Positions 49,907-58,239 of a stretch of 64,000 nt of DNA are shown here, piece after piece. Positions within the stretch are counted from its first letter, which is position 1. Every line of letters starts with the position of its first letter. The stretch lies in NCBI RefSeq assembly GCF_900142845.1, contig NZ_FSRU01000001.1:558001-622000 (forward strand), read 5' to 3'. This stretch comes from Paraburkholderia phenazinium. Lineage in GTDB: Bacteria; Pseudomonadota; Gammaproteobacteria; Burkholderiales; Burkholderiaceae. Under the pieces are notes generated by a model that was not told the origin of the DNA, did no database searches, and worked only from the letters and a program-made list of their open reading frames with translations. The translations under genes and the position numbers were made by a program.

Positions 49907-50398
49907 TCAAGAAAGACGGGGCAATGCCGATTCACGCAATCTGACTTCGCCGATGTACTGTCTTCGGTCGGCGTTCCAGTAGAGATCGAGTTGACGCGTC
50001 GGTATTTGTATCAATTCCGCTGCTTGCTCGCCGCCAATATCGAATTCGATTTCCGTAAGCTTGCGGTTTCCCCTGCCAGCTACGGTTGCGAAGATCTCAA
50101 CCCTGTATGTGCCGCTTTCGTACAGGAGCGCATCAGGCGCTCCCCGAAGATTAAAGTGATGATCGTTGGCGACCCCAGTCGGCCCGACGAATAACCCACT
50201 GCCGAGGGTCAGGTGTCCGCTATCCGTATGTCCCCAGAAATCGAATAGATAGCTTCGTCCGTCCTTGTGGACGCGCAAAAAGAGGTTTTCGACAGCCATC
50301 CCCTTTGCCCCGGTCGAGTACAAGCATGTTCGAATGAAAAGCTTGGGCCAATTTGGACCCGCATCCCGTTTTAGGCAGACATAGGTTGGGCGAGTCAT
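49907..50398 (-). CDS. Protein of unknown function, probable third member of the accessory patch
   Basis: A 163-residue soluble protein with no signal peptide or membrane segment. It reads as mostly beta structure (VENLFLRVHKDGRSYLFDFWGHTDSG, SGTYRVEIFATVAGRG, KLTEIEFDIGGEQAAELI). I do not recognise a family with certainty. It is on the same strand as the DUF2515-like pair and 280 bp upstream of it. A TAA lies in frame 9 nt before its ATG, so this start is firm, though without a good Shine-Dalgarno. The longer plus-strand frame over the same DNA looks like a shadow. Confidence 0.6.
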   Translation of the reverse strand: MTRPTYVCLKRDAGPNWPKLFIRTCLYSTGAKGMAVENLFLRVHKDGRSYLFDFWGHTDSGHLTLGSGLFVGPTGVANDHHFNLRGAPDALLYESGTYRVEIFATVAGRGNRKLTEIEFDIGGEQAAELIQIPTRQLDLYWNADRRQYIGEVRLRESALPRLS

Positions 50399-50811
50399 CT
50401 GAACGGCTTACAGGCGAGTGGTTTTTGCTGGAGTTGCCCGCGCCCGAATCCAGCTGCGCAGATGTCCTTGCAGCGGTTGATCTTCTGGGTCTGACCGTGG
50501 GGAAAGGGATATTGGATCATTTCAATCCTGCGACGGGCAGCCGGCTAGAAAATCCGATCTTCAACTCTTTTGTGTCTCCGTGGATTTGCTGGCACCCCAT
50601 AATGTCAAGCAGACGCCATCTGGTCCTTAAGGGTTTTGCAAATCATTGATTTATAAGGGGTCGTGGCGTGCCGTAAAGCTCCGAAGGCAGCGCTCAAGCA
50701 ACGTCAAGGAGGTGAGCAACGCTGCTAACTTGCGTCAATAGAATACTGTAGTGCGGTACGCCGGCACGGGCCGAAGCGGGTGCCTTGCGCCCGCTCGATC
50801 CGACCTCCGCC
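50399..50811. other. Intergenic region ending the accessory patch
   Basis: About 410 bp between the 163-residue gene and the chromate-transporter genes. An AT-rich stretch near 50630-50665 includes CCTTAAGG and TTTATAAGG. A 98-codon plus-strand frame (50353-50649) lacks a Shine-Dalgarno and family resemblance and is not called. The region may be an old recombination junction. Confidence 0.45.
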
Positions 50812-51342
50812 CTAAAACTGCCCAAACCCCGTCAACCCAATCAAACTCCCCGCCGCCAGCAACCACAACGGATGAATGCGGGTCTTAATCGCCAGCACCG
50901 CGCAAACCGCAGTAATTGCCCATGCGATCAGCGTCGTATCCGACGCATGCGCAATCAGCGCCGCGCTCGCAGCCACCAACCCCGCAGTCACCGGCACCAG
51001 TCCAGCTTGTGCATAGCGCCGCCACGGCCGATCCTTAAAGCGCTCCCATGCCTTAAGCGCGAGAATCGTCACAATCGACGAAGGCCCGAATTTCGCCACC
51101 GACGTCACCAGCATCCCCGCCCAGCCAGCCACATGCCAACCCACCAGGGTGACAACCATCAGGTTCGGCCCAGGCGCCGCCTGCGCCAGCGCGAAGAGCG
51201 CGCTGAACTCGCTGGCCGGCATCCAGTGATGCACGTCGACCACCTGGCGTTGCATCTCCGGCAGGATCGTATTGCCGCCGCCGAAAGCCAACAACGACAA
51301 CTGACTGAAGATGATGGCGAGTGAGATCAGGGTATCGTTCAT
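50812..51342 (-). CDS. Chromate transporter, second half (ChrA-like)
   Basis: A 176-residue membrane protein of the CHR family, one half of a split (short-chain) ChrA transporter. The signature FSQLSLLAFGGGNTILPEMQRQVVDVHHWM and FALAQAAPGPNLMVVTLVGWHVAG are present, followed by several hydrophobic segments. The ATG at 51342 overlaps the stop of the first half by 4 bp (ATGA). The two halves are expected to form a heterodimer that moves chromate or a related anion; substrate is inferred from family only. Confidence 0.9.
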   Translation of the reverse strand: MNDTLISLAIIFSQLSLLAFGGGNTILPEMQRQVVDVHHWMPASEFSALFALAQAAPGPNLMVVTLVGWHVAGWAGMLVTSVAKFGPSSIVTILALKAWERFKDRPWRRYAQAGLVPVTAGLVAASAALIAHASDTTLIAWAITAVCAVLAIKTRIHPLWLLAAGSLIGLTGFGQF

Positions 51343-51941
51343 CGTACGGTCCTCGAGGCGAGGTAAATGCTCAGCGGAGTCAGGACCAGCATCGTAGGCA
51401 GCAGCGGAAAACGCAGCAGCGCGATGGCCAGAAAACCCAGCACGGCGATAATCGCCCCAGCAGGTTTGCGCCACAGCGGCAACACGATCTTCACCGCCAT
51501 CGAGATCAGCAATCCGGCCGCGGCCGCAGCGAGGCCGGCAAACAGATGACGGATGTGCGGATCGTTCTGCGTGTGCTCATACAGCACGCCTAGCCCGATC
51601 ACCACCAGCGACGGACCCGCGATCAACCCGAGCAGTCCCGCGAGCGCCCCGGACAGCCCGCGAAAGCGCATGCCAATCGCCACGGACAGATTGATCACAT
51701 TGCCGCCCGGCAGGAACTGGCACAGACCCAGCAGATCGGTGAAGTCGGAGGCGGAGAGCCAGCGGCGCCGCTCGACGATCGCGCGCCGCGCGAGCGGCAG
51801 CGCACCGCCGAACGAGATCAGCCCGAGCCCGAGAAAGCCGCTGAAGATCTCGCTGACAGTGGGCGGCGGCGCGAGGCCGGTGTCGGCCGCGGTTTGCGCG
51901 TCGGTGAGGTTTGAGTTCATATCGTGAGCCGTCTTGTTCAT
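51339..51941 (-). CDS. Chromate transporter, first half (ChrA-like)
   Basis: A 200-residue membrane protein of the CHR family with the signature GLGLISFGGALPLARRAIVERRRWLSASDF and LGLCQFLPGGNVINLSVAIG. The start is uncertain: ATG 51941 or ATG 51920 (MNSNLTDAQ), neither with a clear Shine-Dalgarno. First gene of the pair and divergent from a LysR-type gene across only 77 bp that carry a strong palindrome. Confidence 0.9.
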   Translation of the reverse strand: MNKTAHDMNSNLTDAQTAADTGLAPPPTVSEIFSGFLGLGLISFGGALPLARRAIVERRRWLSASDFTDLLGLCQFLPGGNVINLSVAIGMRFRGLSGALAGLLGLIAGPSLVVIGLGVLYEHTQNDPHIRHLFAGLAAAAAGLLISMAVKIVLPLWRKPAGAIIAVLGFLAIALLRFPLLPTMLVLTPLSIYLASRTVR

Positions 51942-51996
51942 GCTCGGGAGGTTAACGCCGTTTTGGCTTCGGGCAAAACGATTTCTCGGGCGCTTC

Positions 51997-52017
51997 CTTG
52001 TGATCTAGAATCACAAG
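51997..52017. promoter_or_regulatory. LysR-type operator candidate in the chromate-transporter/lysR spacer
   Basis: A perfect 8-bp inverted repeat CTTGTGAT / ATCACAAG around a 5-nt centre (CTAGA). It ends one base before the LysR start codon, so binding would cover that gene's ribosome site and start, and it lies 55 bp upstream of the transporter start. It contains a T-N11-A element. Confidence 0.7.
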
Positions 52018-52018
52018 C

Positions 52019-52927
52019 ATGGCTCGAAATCTTCCTCCCTTTCCAGCGCTACGCGCCTTCGAAGCGGCGGCGCGGCACAATAGTTTCACCGCGGCGGCGA
52101 ACGAATTGCATGTGACGCACGGTGCAATTAGCCGCCAGGTCGCGGCCTTCGAGGCGTGGGTCGGCGTGCAGGTCTTTCACCGCATCGGCAAGCGCGTGCG
52201 CCTCACCGACGACGGGCGCCGCTATCTGGCGACCGTCCAGGCTGCCTTCGAAAGTATTTCCGTCGCCACCAGCCAGCTACGCGATACCGGCGTGGTGCAT
52301 GTGCTGCGCGTCAACGCGCTGCCCACGTTCGCCATGAAGTGGCTGCTGCCGCGGCTCAACCAGTTTCAGCGCAAGATGCCCAACGTGGAACTGCGACTGT
52401 CGACCTCGACCTCGGACTTTCCGGCCGAGTTGGTGGAAGGCTACGACGTGGCGATCAGGCGCGGTCCGGCGCATTGGCCGAACTGCGTGAGCGGGCATTT
52501 CCTTGGCGAAAGCGAGTTGCCGGTGTGCAGTCCTGCGTTATTGCAGCGCTCGCCGATCAAGGTGGCCGACGATCTCGCGCGCCACGTCCTGCTGCATTCG
52601 GATACGCGACCGGACGCCTGGCGCAACTGGCTCAGCGCGGCGGGCGTGAAGGCGAAGTGTCGCAAGAAGCAGTCGTTCGATCACTTCTATCTGGCGTTGC
52701 AAGCGGCCGTGGATGGACTCGGCGTTGCGCTGGGGCCGCTACCGATGCTTGCGGACGAACTGGCTTCGGGGAGGCTCGTGATGCCGCTCGAAGGTCCGCG
52801 TGTCGACGCGCGCGGCTACTGGTGGGTCGCGCGGCGCGAAGTCGCGCAAGCGCCGCTCGTCGAGCAGTTTTGCCGCTGGCTGCAGGAGCAGGGCGATCAG
52901 GGTGATGAAGCAGTGGCGCGCGCCTGA
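52019..52927 (+). CDS. LysR-family regulator (GcvA-like)
   Basis: A 302-residue LysR regulator. The start ARNLPPFPALRAFEAAARHNSFTAAANELHVTHGAISRQVAAFEAW is the GcvA-like helix-turn-helix, and the effector domain runs from about residue 90. Divergent from the split chromate transporter, with a palindrome next to its start codon, so it most likely controls that transporter and itself. A strong bidirectional terminator follows. Confidence 0.92.
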   Translation: MARNLPPFPALRAFEAAARHNSFTAAANELHVTHGAISRQVAAFEAWVGVQVFHRIGKRVRLTDDGRRYLATVQAAFESISVATSQLRDTGVVHVLRVNALPTFAMKWLLPRLNQFQRKMPNVELRLSTSTSDFPAELVEGYDVAIRRGPAHWPNCVSGHFLGESELPVCSPALLQRSPIKVADDLARHVLLHSDTRPDAWRNWLSAAGVKAKCRKKQSFDHFYLALQAAVDGLGVALGPLPMLADELASGRLVMPLEGPRVDARGYWWVARREVAQAPLVEQFCRWLQEQGDQGDEAVARA

Positions 52928-52948
52928 GAGGCATCGCCCAAACGAACA

Positions 52949-52977
52949 AAGCCGGGTGGCGGCACGCCGCCCGGCTT
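52949..52977. terminator. Bidirectional Rho-independent terminator
   Basis: A 13-bp stem (AAGCCGGGTGGCG / CGCCGCCCGGCTT, one G-U pair) with a 3-nt loop. CTTCTT follows on the plus strand and a T-rich run on the minus strand, so it can end both the LysR-type gene and the convergent LOG-family gene. Confidence 0.85.
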
Positions 52978-53007
52978 CTTCGAATCAGAATCACACCGCC
53001 TCACGCC

Positions 53008-53751
53008 TTACAGATAGAACATCCGGTCTTCATCGGACTTCGCGGGATGCGGTTCTACCTCGTCTCGGTCTTCGTAGAACTTCAGCACCGCTTCGAGCAC
53101 CTGGTCCGGGTCGTCGATCACCTGCATCAGGTTCAAGTCGTCCGGATTGATGAGGCCCATCGGCACCAGCGATTCCTTGAACCAGCCGAGCAGGCCTTTC
53201 CAGAACTCGCCGCCCACCAGGATGATCGGCACGTGGCGCGACTTCTTGGTTTGAATGAGCGTGAGCACTTCCGCAAGCTCATCCAGCGTGCCGAAGCCGC
53301 CCGGCATCACGATCACCGCATCCGAGTTCTTCACGAACGTGACCTTGCGCGTGAAGAAGTGACGGAAGCGCAGCGAGATGTCTTGCCACTGGTTGCCCGA
53401 TTGCTCGTGCGGCAGTTCGATGTTCAGGCCCACCGACGGCGCCTTGCCCGCATGCGCGCCCTTGTTGGCCGCTTCCATGATGCCGGGGCCGCCGCCGGAG
53501 ATCACCGCAAAGCCCGCGTCCGACAGCTTGCGCGCGATCTGCGTGGCCAGTTTGTAGTACGGCGAGTTCGATTTCAGGCGCGCTGAACCATAGATGCTGA
53601 CAGCCGGGCGAATCTCCGAGAGGTACTCGGTCGCCTCAATAAACTCTGCCATAATCGTGAACATCTGCCACGATGCGCGGGCCTTTTTGGCTGTCGCGCG
53701 CTCTTGATCTGCGAGTGATCGCAGACTCGGAATCACTTTTCTCTTTGTCAT
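53008..53751 (-). CDS. LOG-family protein (Rossmann-fold nucleotide-binding, TIGR00730 type)
   Basis: A 247-residue LOG-family protein. The motifs SIYGSARL, VISGGGPGIMEAANKGAHAGKAPSVGLNIELP and VMPGGFGTLDELAEVLTLIQTKK are typical; PGGxGTxxE is the catalytic block. Family members hydrolyse nucleotide monophosphates such as cytokinin ribotides; the bacterial role is often unclear. The start ATG 53751 (MTKRKVIPSL) has AGG at poor spacing. It is divergent from polA with only one base between the start codons. Confidence 0.92.
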   Translation of the reverse strand: MTKRKVIPSLRSLADQERATAKKARASWQMFTIMAEFIEATEYLSEIRPAVSIYGSARLKSNSPYYKLATQIARKLSDAGFAVISGGGPGIMEAANKGAHAGKAPSVGLNIELPHEQSGNQWQDISLRFRHFFTRKVTFVKNSDAVIVMPGGFGTLDELAEVLTLIQTKKSRHVPIILVGGEFWKGLLGWFKESLVPMGLINPDDLNLMQVIDDPDQVLEAVLKFYEDRDEVEPHPAKSDEDRMFYL

Positions 53752-53752
53752 A

Positions 53753-56518
53753 ATGCCTGAAGAACGAGTCCTGGAAACTAAGCTGGGCACCGAGCTGGAA
53801 GGGAAGACCCTGCTATTGGTCGACGGTTCGAGTTATCTGTACCGGGCCTACCATGCGATGCCTGATCTACGCGGCCCCGACGGCGGACCTACGGGTGCGC
53901 TCTACGGGATCATCAATATGCTGCGGCGCATGCGCAAGGAAGTCACAGCAGAGTATAGCGCGTGCGTGTTCGACGCCAAGGGCAAAACGTTTCGCGACGA
54001 CTGGTACGCCGACTATAAGGCCAACCGTCCGTCGATGCCCGAAGACCTCGCGCAGCAGATCGAGCCGATCCATGTCGCGGTGCGTGCGCTGGGCTGGCCG
54101 CTGTTGATGATCGAAGGCGTCGAAGCCGACGACGTGATCGGTACGTTGAGCGTCGCTGCCGAAAAGCTCGGCATGAACGTGATCGTCTCGACGGGTGACA
54201 AGGATCTGGCGCAACTCGTCACGGATCGCGTCACGCTCATCAACACGATGACCAACGAGACGCTCGACCGTGCCGGCGTGCTGGCTAAATTCGGCGTGCC
54301 GCCGGAGCGCATCGTCGATTACCTGTCCCTGATCGGCGATACCGTCGACAACGTGCCCGGCGTCGAGAAGTGCGGTCCCAAGACCGCGGTCAAATGGTTG
54401 AGCCAATACGAAACGCTCGACGGGATCGTCGAACACGCGGCGGAAATCAAGGGCGCGGTGGGCGACAACCTGCGCAAGGCGCTCGATTTTCTGCCCTTGG
54501 CGCGCAAGCTCGTGACGGTCGATACGGCATGCGATCTGACGCAGCATCTGGTGTCGATTGAGGAGAGCCTGTCCACGCGTCCTGAGGCGCGTGACGAACT
54601 GCGCGATGTTTTCGCGCGGCATGGCTTCAAGACCTGGCTGCGCGAAGTCGAAGCGGCCGAGGTGGTGGAAGGCCCGGGTGCGGGCGAGGACGTCGCCCCT
54701 GTGATCGACGGCGAGCGTCATTACGACACCGTGCAGACGTGGGAGCAGTTCGACGCCTGGCTCGCGAAGATCGACGCCGCCGAGCTGACCGCCTTCGACA
54801 CGGAGACTACCGCGCTCGATCCGATGCTGGCGCAACTGGTCGGCATTTCGCTGTCCGTCGAAGCCAACTCCGCCGCTTATATTCCGGTGGGACACCGTGG
54901 GCCGGATCATCCGGAGCAACTGCCGCGCGACGAAGTGCTCGCGAAGCTCAAGCCCTGGCTCGAAAGCGCCGACCACAAGAAGGTCGGCCAGCACATGAAG
55001 TACGACGAGCAGGTGCTGGCGAACTACGGCATCGCCATGAACGGCATCGAGCACGATACGCTGCTGCAATCGTATGTGCTGGAGTCGCATCGTACGCATG
55101 ACATGGACAGCCTCGCGCTGCGCCATCTCGGCATCAAGACGATCAAGTACGAAGAGGTGGCGGGCAAGGGCGCGGGGCAGATCGGCTTCGATGAGGTCGC
55201 GCTCGCTCAGGCCGCCGAATATGCCGCGGAAGACGCCGATATCACGCTGCGTCTGCATCAGGCCTTGTATCCGCAAGTGGCGGCGGACGAGGGCTTGCAG
55301 CGCGTCTACCGCGACATTGAGGTGCCCACTTCGCGCGTCCTGCGCAAGATGGAGCGCACCGGCGTGCTGATCGACGCGGAGAAGTTGCGTCTGCAAAGCA
55401 ATGAAATCGCCACGCGTCTGATCGAGCTGGAAACGGATGCCTATACGCTGGCCGGCGGAGAATTCAATCTCGGCTCGCCGAAGCAGATCGGGCAGATCTT
55501 CTTCGAGAAGCTGCAGTTGCCGGTGGTCAAGAAGACGCCGAGCGGCGCGCCGTCCACCGATGAAGAAGTCCTGCAGAAGCTGGCCGAAGACTATCCGCTG
55601 CCGAAGCTGCTGCTCGAGCATCGCGGCTTGTCGAAGCTGAAGTCCACCTATACCGACAAGCTGCCGCGCATGGTCAACGCGCAGACGGGCCGCGTGCATA
55701 CCAACTATGCGCAGGCCGTGGCGGTTACCGGGCGGCTTGCCTCGAACGATCCGAACCTGCAGAACATTCCCGTGCGCACCGCGGAAGGCCGCCGCATTCG
55801 CGAGGCGTTCATTGCGCCGCCGGGTCATAAGCTCGTCTCTGCGGATTATTCGCAGATCGAACTGCGCATCATGGCGCACATCTCCGGCGACGCATCGCTG
55901 TTGCGCGCGTTCGCGCAGGGCGAGGACATCCACCGCGCCACCGCCGCGGAAATCTTTAGCGTGACGCCGCTTGAAGTCTCGAGCGACCAGCGGCGCGTGG
56001 CGAAGGTGATCAACTTCGGCTTGATCTACGGCATGAGCGCTTTCGGTCTTGCCGCAAACCTGGGTATCACGCGTGATGCGGCGAAGCTTTATATCGACCG
56101 CTACTTTGCGCGCTATCCCGGCGTCGCAAACTACATGGACGAAACCCGCCTGAGCGCGAAGTCCAAGGGCTACGTCGAGACCGTGTTCGGCCGCCGCCTG
56201 TGGCTGCCGGAGATCAATGGCGGCAATGGGCCGCGCCGCCAGGCCGCGGAGCGCGCCGCAATCAACGCGCCGATGCAGGGTACCGCCGCCGATCTGATCA
56301 AGATGTCGATGATCGCCGTGCAGAACTGGCTCGAGGCGTCGAACACCGGCACGCGCATGATCATGCAGGTGCACGACGAACTGATCCTCGAAGTGCCGGA
56401 CAGCGAACTGTCCGAGGTGCGCAAGCGTTTGCCTGAACTGATGTGCGGCGTTGCCGCGCTGAAAGTCCCGCTGGTCGCAGAAGTGGGGGCCGGCGCCAAT
56501 TGGGAAGAGGCACATTGA
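53753..56518 (+). CDS. polA: DNA polymerase I
   Basis: A 921-residue protein with all three activities visible: N-terminal 5'-3' exonuclease (LLLVDGSSYLYRAYHAMPDLR; STGDKDLAQLV; YLSLIGDTVDNVPGV), 3'-5' exonuclease with intact DxE (LTAFDTETTALDPM), and the polymerase (motif A SADYSQIELRIMAHISGD, motif B RRVAKVINFGLIYGMSAFG, motif C MQVHDELILEVP). It fills gaps in repair and lagging-strand synthesis. The start has no Shine-Dalgarno and is head to head with the LOG gene. Confidence 0.97.
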   Translation: MPEERVLETKLGTELEGKTLLLVDGSSYLYRAYHAMPDLRGPDGGPTGALYGIINMLRRMRKEVTAEYSACVFDAKGKTFRDDWYADYKANRPSMPEDLAQQIEPIHVAVRALGWPLLMIEGVEADDVIGTLSVAAEKLGMNVIVSTGDKDLAQLVTDRVTLINTMTNETLDRAGVLAKFGVPPERIVDYLSLIGDTVDNVPGVEKCGPKTAVKWLSQYETLDGIVEHAAEIKGAVGDNLRKALDFLPLARKLVTVDTACDLTQHLVSIEESLSTRPEARDELRDVFARHGFKTWLREVEAAEVVEGPGAGEDVAPVIDGERHYDTVQTWEQFDAWLAKIDAAELTAFDTETTALDPMLAQLVGISLSVEANSAAYIPVGHRGPDHPEQLPRDEVLAKLKPWLESADHKKVGQHMKYDEQVLANYGIAMNGIEHDTLLQSYVLESHRTHDMDSLALRHLGIKTIKYEEVAGKGAGQIGFDEVALAQAAEYAAEDADITLRLHQALYPQVAADEGLQRVYRDIEVPTSRVLRKMERTGVLIDAEKLRLQSNEIATRLIELETDAYTLAGGEFNLGSPKQIGQIFFEKLQLPVVKKTPSGAPSTDEEVLQKLAEDYPLPKLLLEHRGLSKLKSTYTDKLPRMVNAQTGRVHTNYAQAVAVTGRLASNDPNLQNIPVRTAEGRRIREAFIAPPGHKLVSADYSQIELRIMAHISGDASLLRAFAQGEDIHRATAAEIFSVTPLEVSSDQRRVAKVINFGLIYGMSAFGLAANLGITRDAAKLYIDRYFARYPGVANYMDETRLSAKSKGYVETVFGRRLWLPEINGGNGPRRQAAERAAINAPMQGTAADLIKMSMIAVQNWLEASNTGTRMIMQVHDELILEVPDSELSEVRKRLPELMCGVAALKVPLVAEVGAGANWEEAH

Positions 56519-56545
56519 CGCAGCCCTGAGTTCTGGCGATATCGT

Positions 56546-56570
56546 CGTGCGCATGTCACACATGCGCACG
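56546..56570. terminator. Hairpin after polA
   Basis: A perfect 11-bp inverted repeat (CGTGCGCATGT / ACATGCGCACG) with a 3-nt loop, 28 bp after the polA stop. No T-run follows. Confidence 0.55.
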
Positions 56571-56682
56571 GATGGCTTGTGGCAAACCGTGCCGCTCGCG
56601 GACAATCTCTGACAGACGGCCCCTACAGGGATGACCTGGACCGTCTCGACGCATAACCGATCGGCAAACACGGAGAACTACG

Positions 56683-58035
56683 ATGCATCGTTTTATCGTC
56701 GTTGGTGGAGGTGCGGGTGGGCTGGAACTGGCGACGCGTCTTGGCGATCGCTATGCCCCACGTAAGAACAAGGGCGAGGTGCGCGCACAAGTTACGCTCG
56801 TCGATCGCAATCCCACCCATATCTGGAAGCCGCTGCTGCATGAGGTGGCCGCCGGCAGCATGGACCCGTTCACGCAGGAGCTCGAATATGCCGCGCAGGC
56901 GCGCTGGCATGGCTTCGAGTTTCAGCAGGGCGAGCTGACCGGGCTCGATCGCGCGGCGAAACGCATCACGCTCGCACCGGTCATCGACGACGACGGCGCA
57001 GAGTTGCTGCCGCAGCGTGTGCTCGACTACGACACGCTGGTGGTAGCCATCGGCAGTACGACGCATTTCTTCGGCGTCAAAGGGGCACCGGAGTATTCCC
57101 TCGCGCTCGACACGGTCAGTCAGGCCGAGCGCTTTCGCAAACGCCTGATCGCGGCCTGCATGCGCGCGGAGCATCAGGCACACGAACCGGTGGAGTCGAC
57201 GCCTGACGCGTCCGTGCCGTCTACGGAGCCGCGTGTTCAGGTGGCGATTGTCGGCGCCGGCGCGACCGGGGTCGAATTGTCTGCGGAATTGCGCAATACG
57301 GCGCAGGTGTTGTCCGCGTATGGGCTGCATAAGCTCGATCCGCGCCATGACGTGGGTATTGTGCTGATCGAGGCGGGGCCGCGTATTTTGCCTGCCTTGC
57401 AGGAGCGGGTGTCCACCGCCACGGCGGAACTGCTGACGAAGCTCGGTGTGAAGCTGATGACCGGCGAGACGGTGGCGGAAGTCGCGCCGGGCGTCGTGCG
57501 GACCGCGAGCGGCAAGGCGATTCGCGCCGACCTGACGGTATGGGCCGCGGGCATCAAGGCGCCGGCGATCCTGAGTCAGCTCGACGGCCTGCCGGTCAAC
57601 CGGCTGGGTCAACTGATCGTCCGCCGTACGCTGCAGACCGAGGTCGACGACAATGTTTTCGCGCTTGGCGATTGTGCGGCGTGTCCGTGGCCGGGCAACG
57701 AACGCAACGTGCCGCCGCGCGCGCAAGCCGCTCACCAGCAGGCGAGCTTCCTGCTGAAGGCACTCGCCGCAAGGCTCGAAAATCAGCCGCTGCCGGAATT
57801 CACCTATCGGGACTTCGGCTCGCTGGTGTCGCTTGGGCATTTCAGCGCGGTGGGCAATCTGATGGGCGGGGTGATCGGCGGCAACATGCTGATCGAGGGC
57901 CTGTTTGCGCGCTTCATGTACATGTCGCTGTACCGGCTGCACATTGCCGCGCTGCATGGCTACGCGCGGATGGTGCTCGATACCTTCGCGCATTGGCTGC
58001 GTCGTACGACGTTGCCGCGGGTCAAGCTGCACTGA
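56683..58035 (+). CDS. ndh: Type II NADH dehydrogenase (NAD(P)/FAD oxidoreductase)
   Basis: A 450-residue flavoprotein that oxidises NADH and reduces quinone without pumping protons. It has an N-terminal FAD GxGxxG (FIVVGGGAGGLELATRLG), a second NADH-binding GxGxxG (VAIVGAGATGVELSAELRN), NVFALGDCAACPW and a C-terminal membrane-binding region (FLFARFMYMSLYRLHIAALHGYARMVLDTFAHWLRR-type). Start MHRFIVVGGG with GGAGAAC upstream. A single-gene unit between polA and the dienelactone hydrolase gene. Confidence 0.92.
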   Translation: MHRFIVVGGGAGGLELATRLGDRYAPRKNKGEVRAQVTLVDRNPTHIWKPLLHEVAAGSMDPFTQELEYAAQARWHGFEFQQGELTGLDRAAKRITLAPVIDDDGAELLPQRVLDYDTLVVAIGSTTHFFGVKGAPEYSLALDTVSQAERFRKRLIAACMRAEHQAHEPVESTPDASVPSTEPRVQVAIVGAGATGVELSAELRNTAQVLSAYGLHKLDPRHDVGIVLIEAGPRILPALQERVSTATAELLTKLGVKLMTGETVAEVAPGVVRTASGKAIRADLTVWAAGIKAPAILSQLDGLPVNRLGQLIVRRTLQTEVDDNVFALGDCAACPWPGNERNVPPRAQAAHQQASFLLKALAARLENQPLPEFTYRDFGSLVSLGHFSAVGNLMGGVIGGNMLIEGLFARFMYMSLYRLHIAALHGYARMVLDTFAHWLRRTTLPRVKLH

Positions 58036-58239
58036 GGGGCGTCTTTGCTCTTTGCCTTTGCCATTTGCATTGGCAAGACACGGCACGGCGGCGGTTTGAG
58101 CGGTCCCTGCGCGTGCCGTCGCGAGGTGTGAAAATGCGGTTCGTCAGGCTTCTGCAACAGGACACGCACGAGGCGTATCCTGTTGCCTTTCGCCCTGTCG
58201 TTTGCTGCTTTTCATCGCCCTTCATTCAAGGAGTGCCGC

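Noticed and set aside
49739..50194. 151-codon plus-strand frame overlapping the 163-residue gene
   Set aside because: Composition shifts along the frame and no family or Shine-Dalgarno is seen; the minus-strand beta-rich protein is more convincing.
50353..50649. 98-codon plus-strand frame
   Set aside because: No ribosome site or recognisable family, and it begins inside another gene.
50625..50670. AT-rich stretch with CCTTAAGG as a possible attachment site
   Set aside because: No integrase, tRNA end or flanking direct repeat found to support it.
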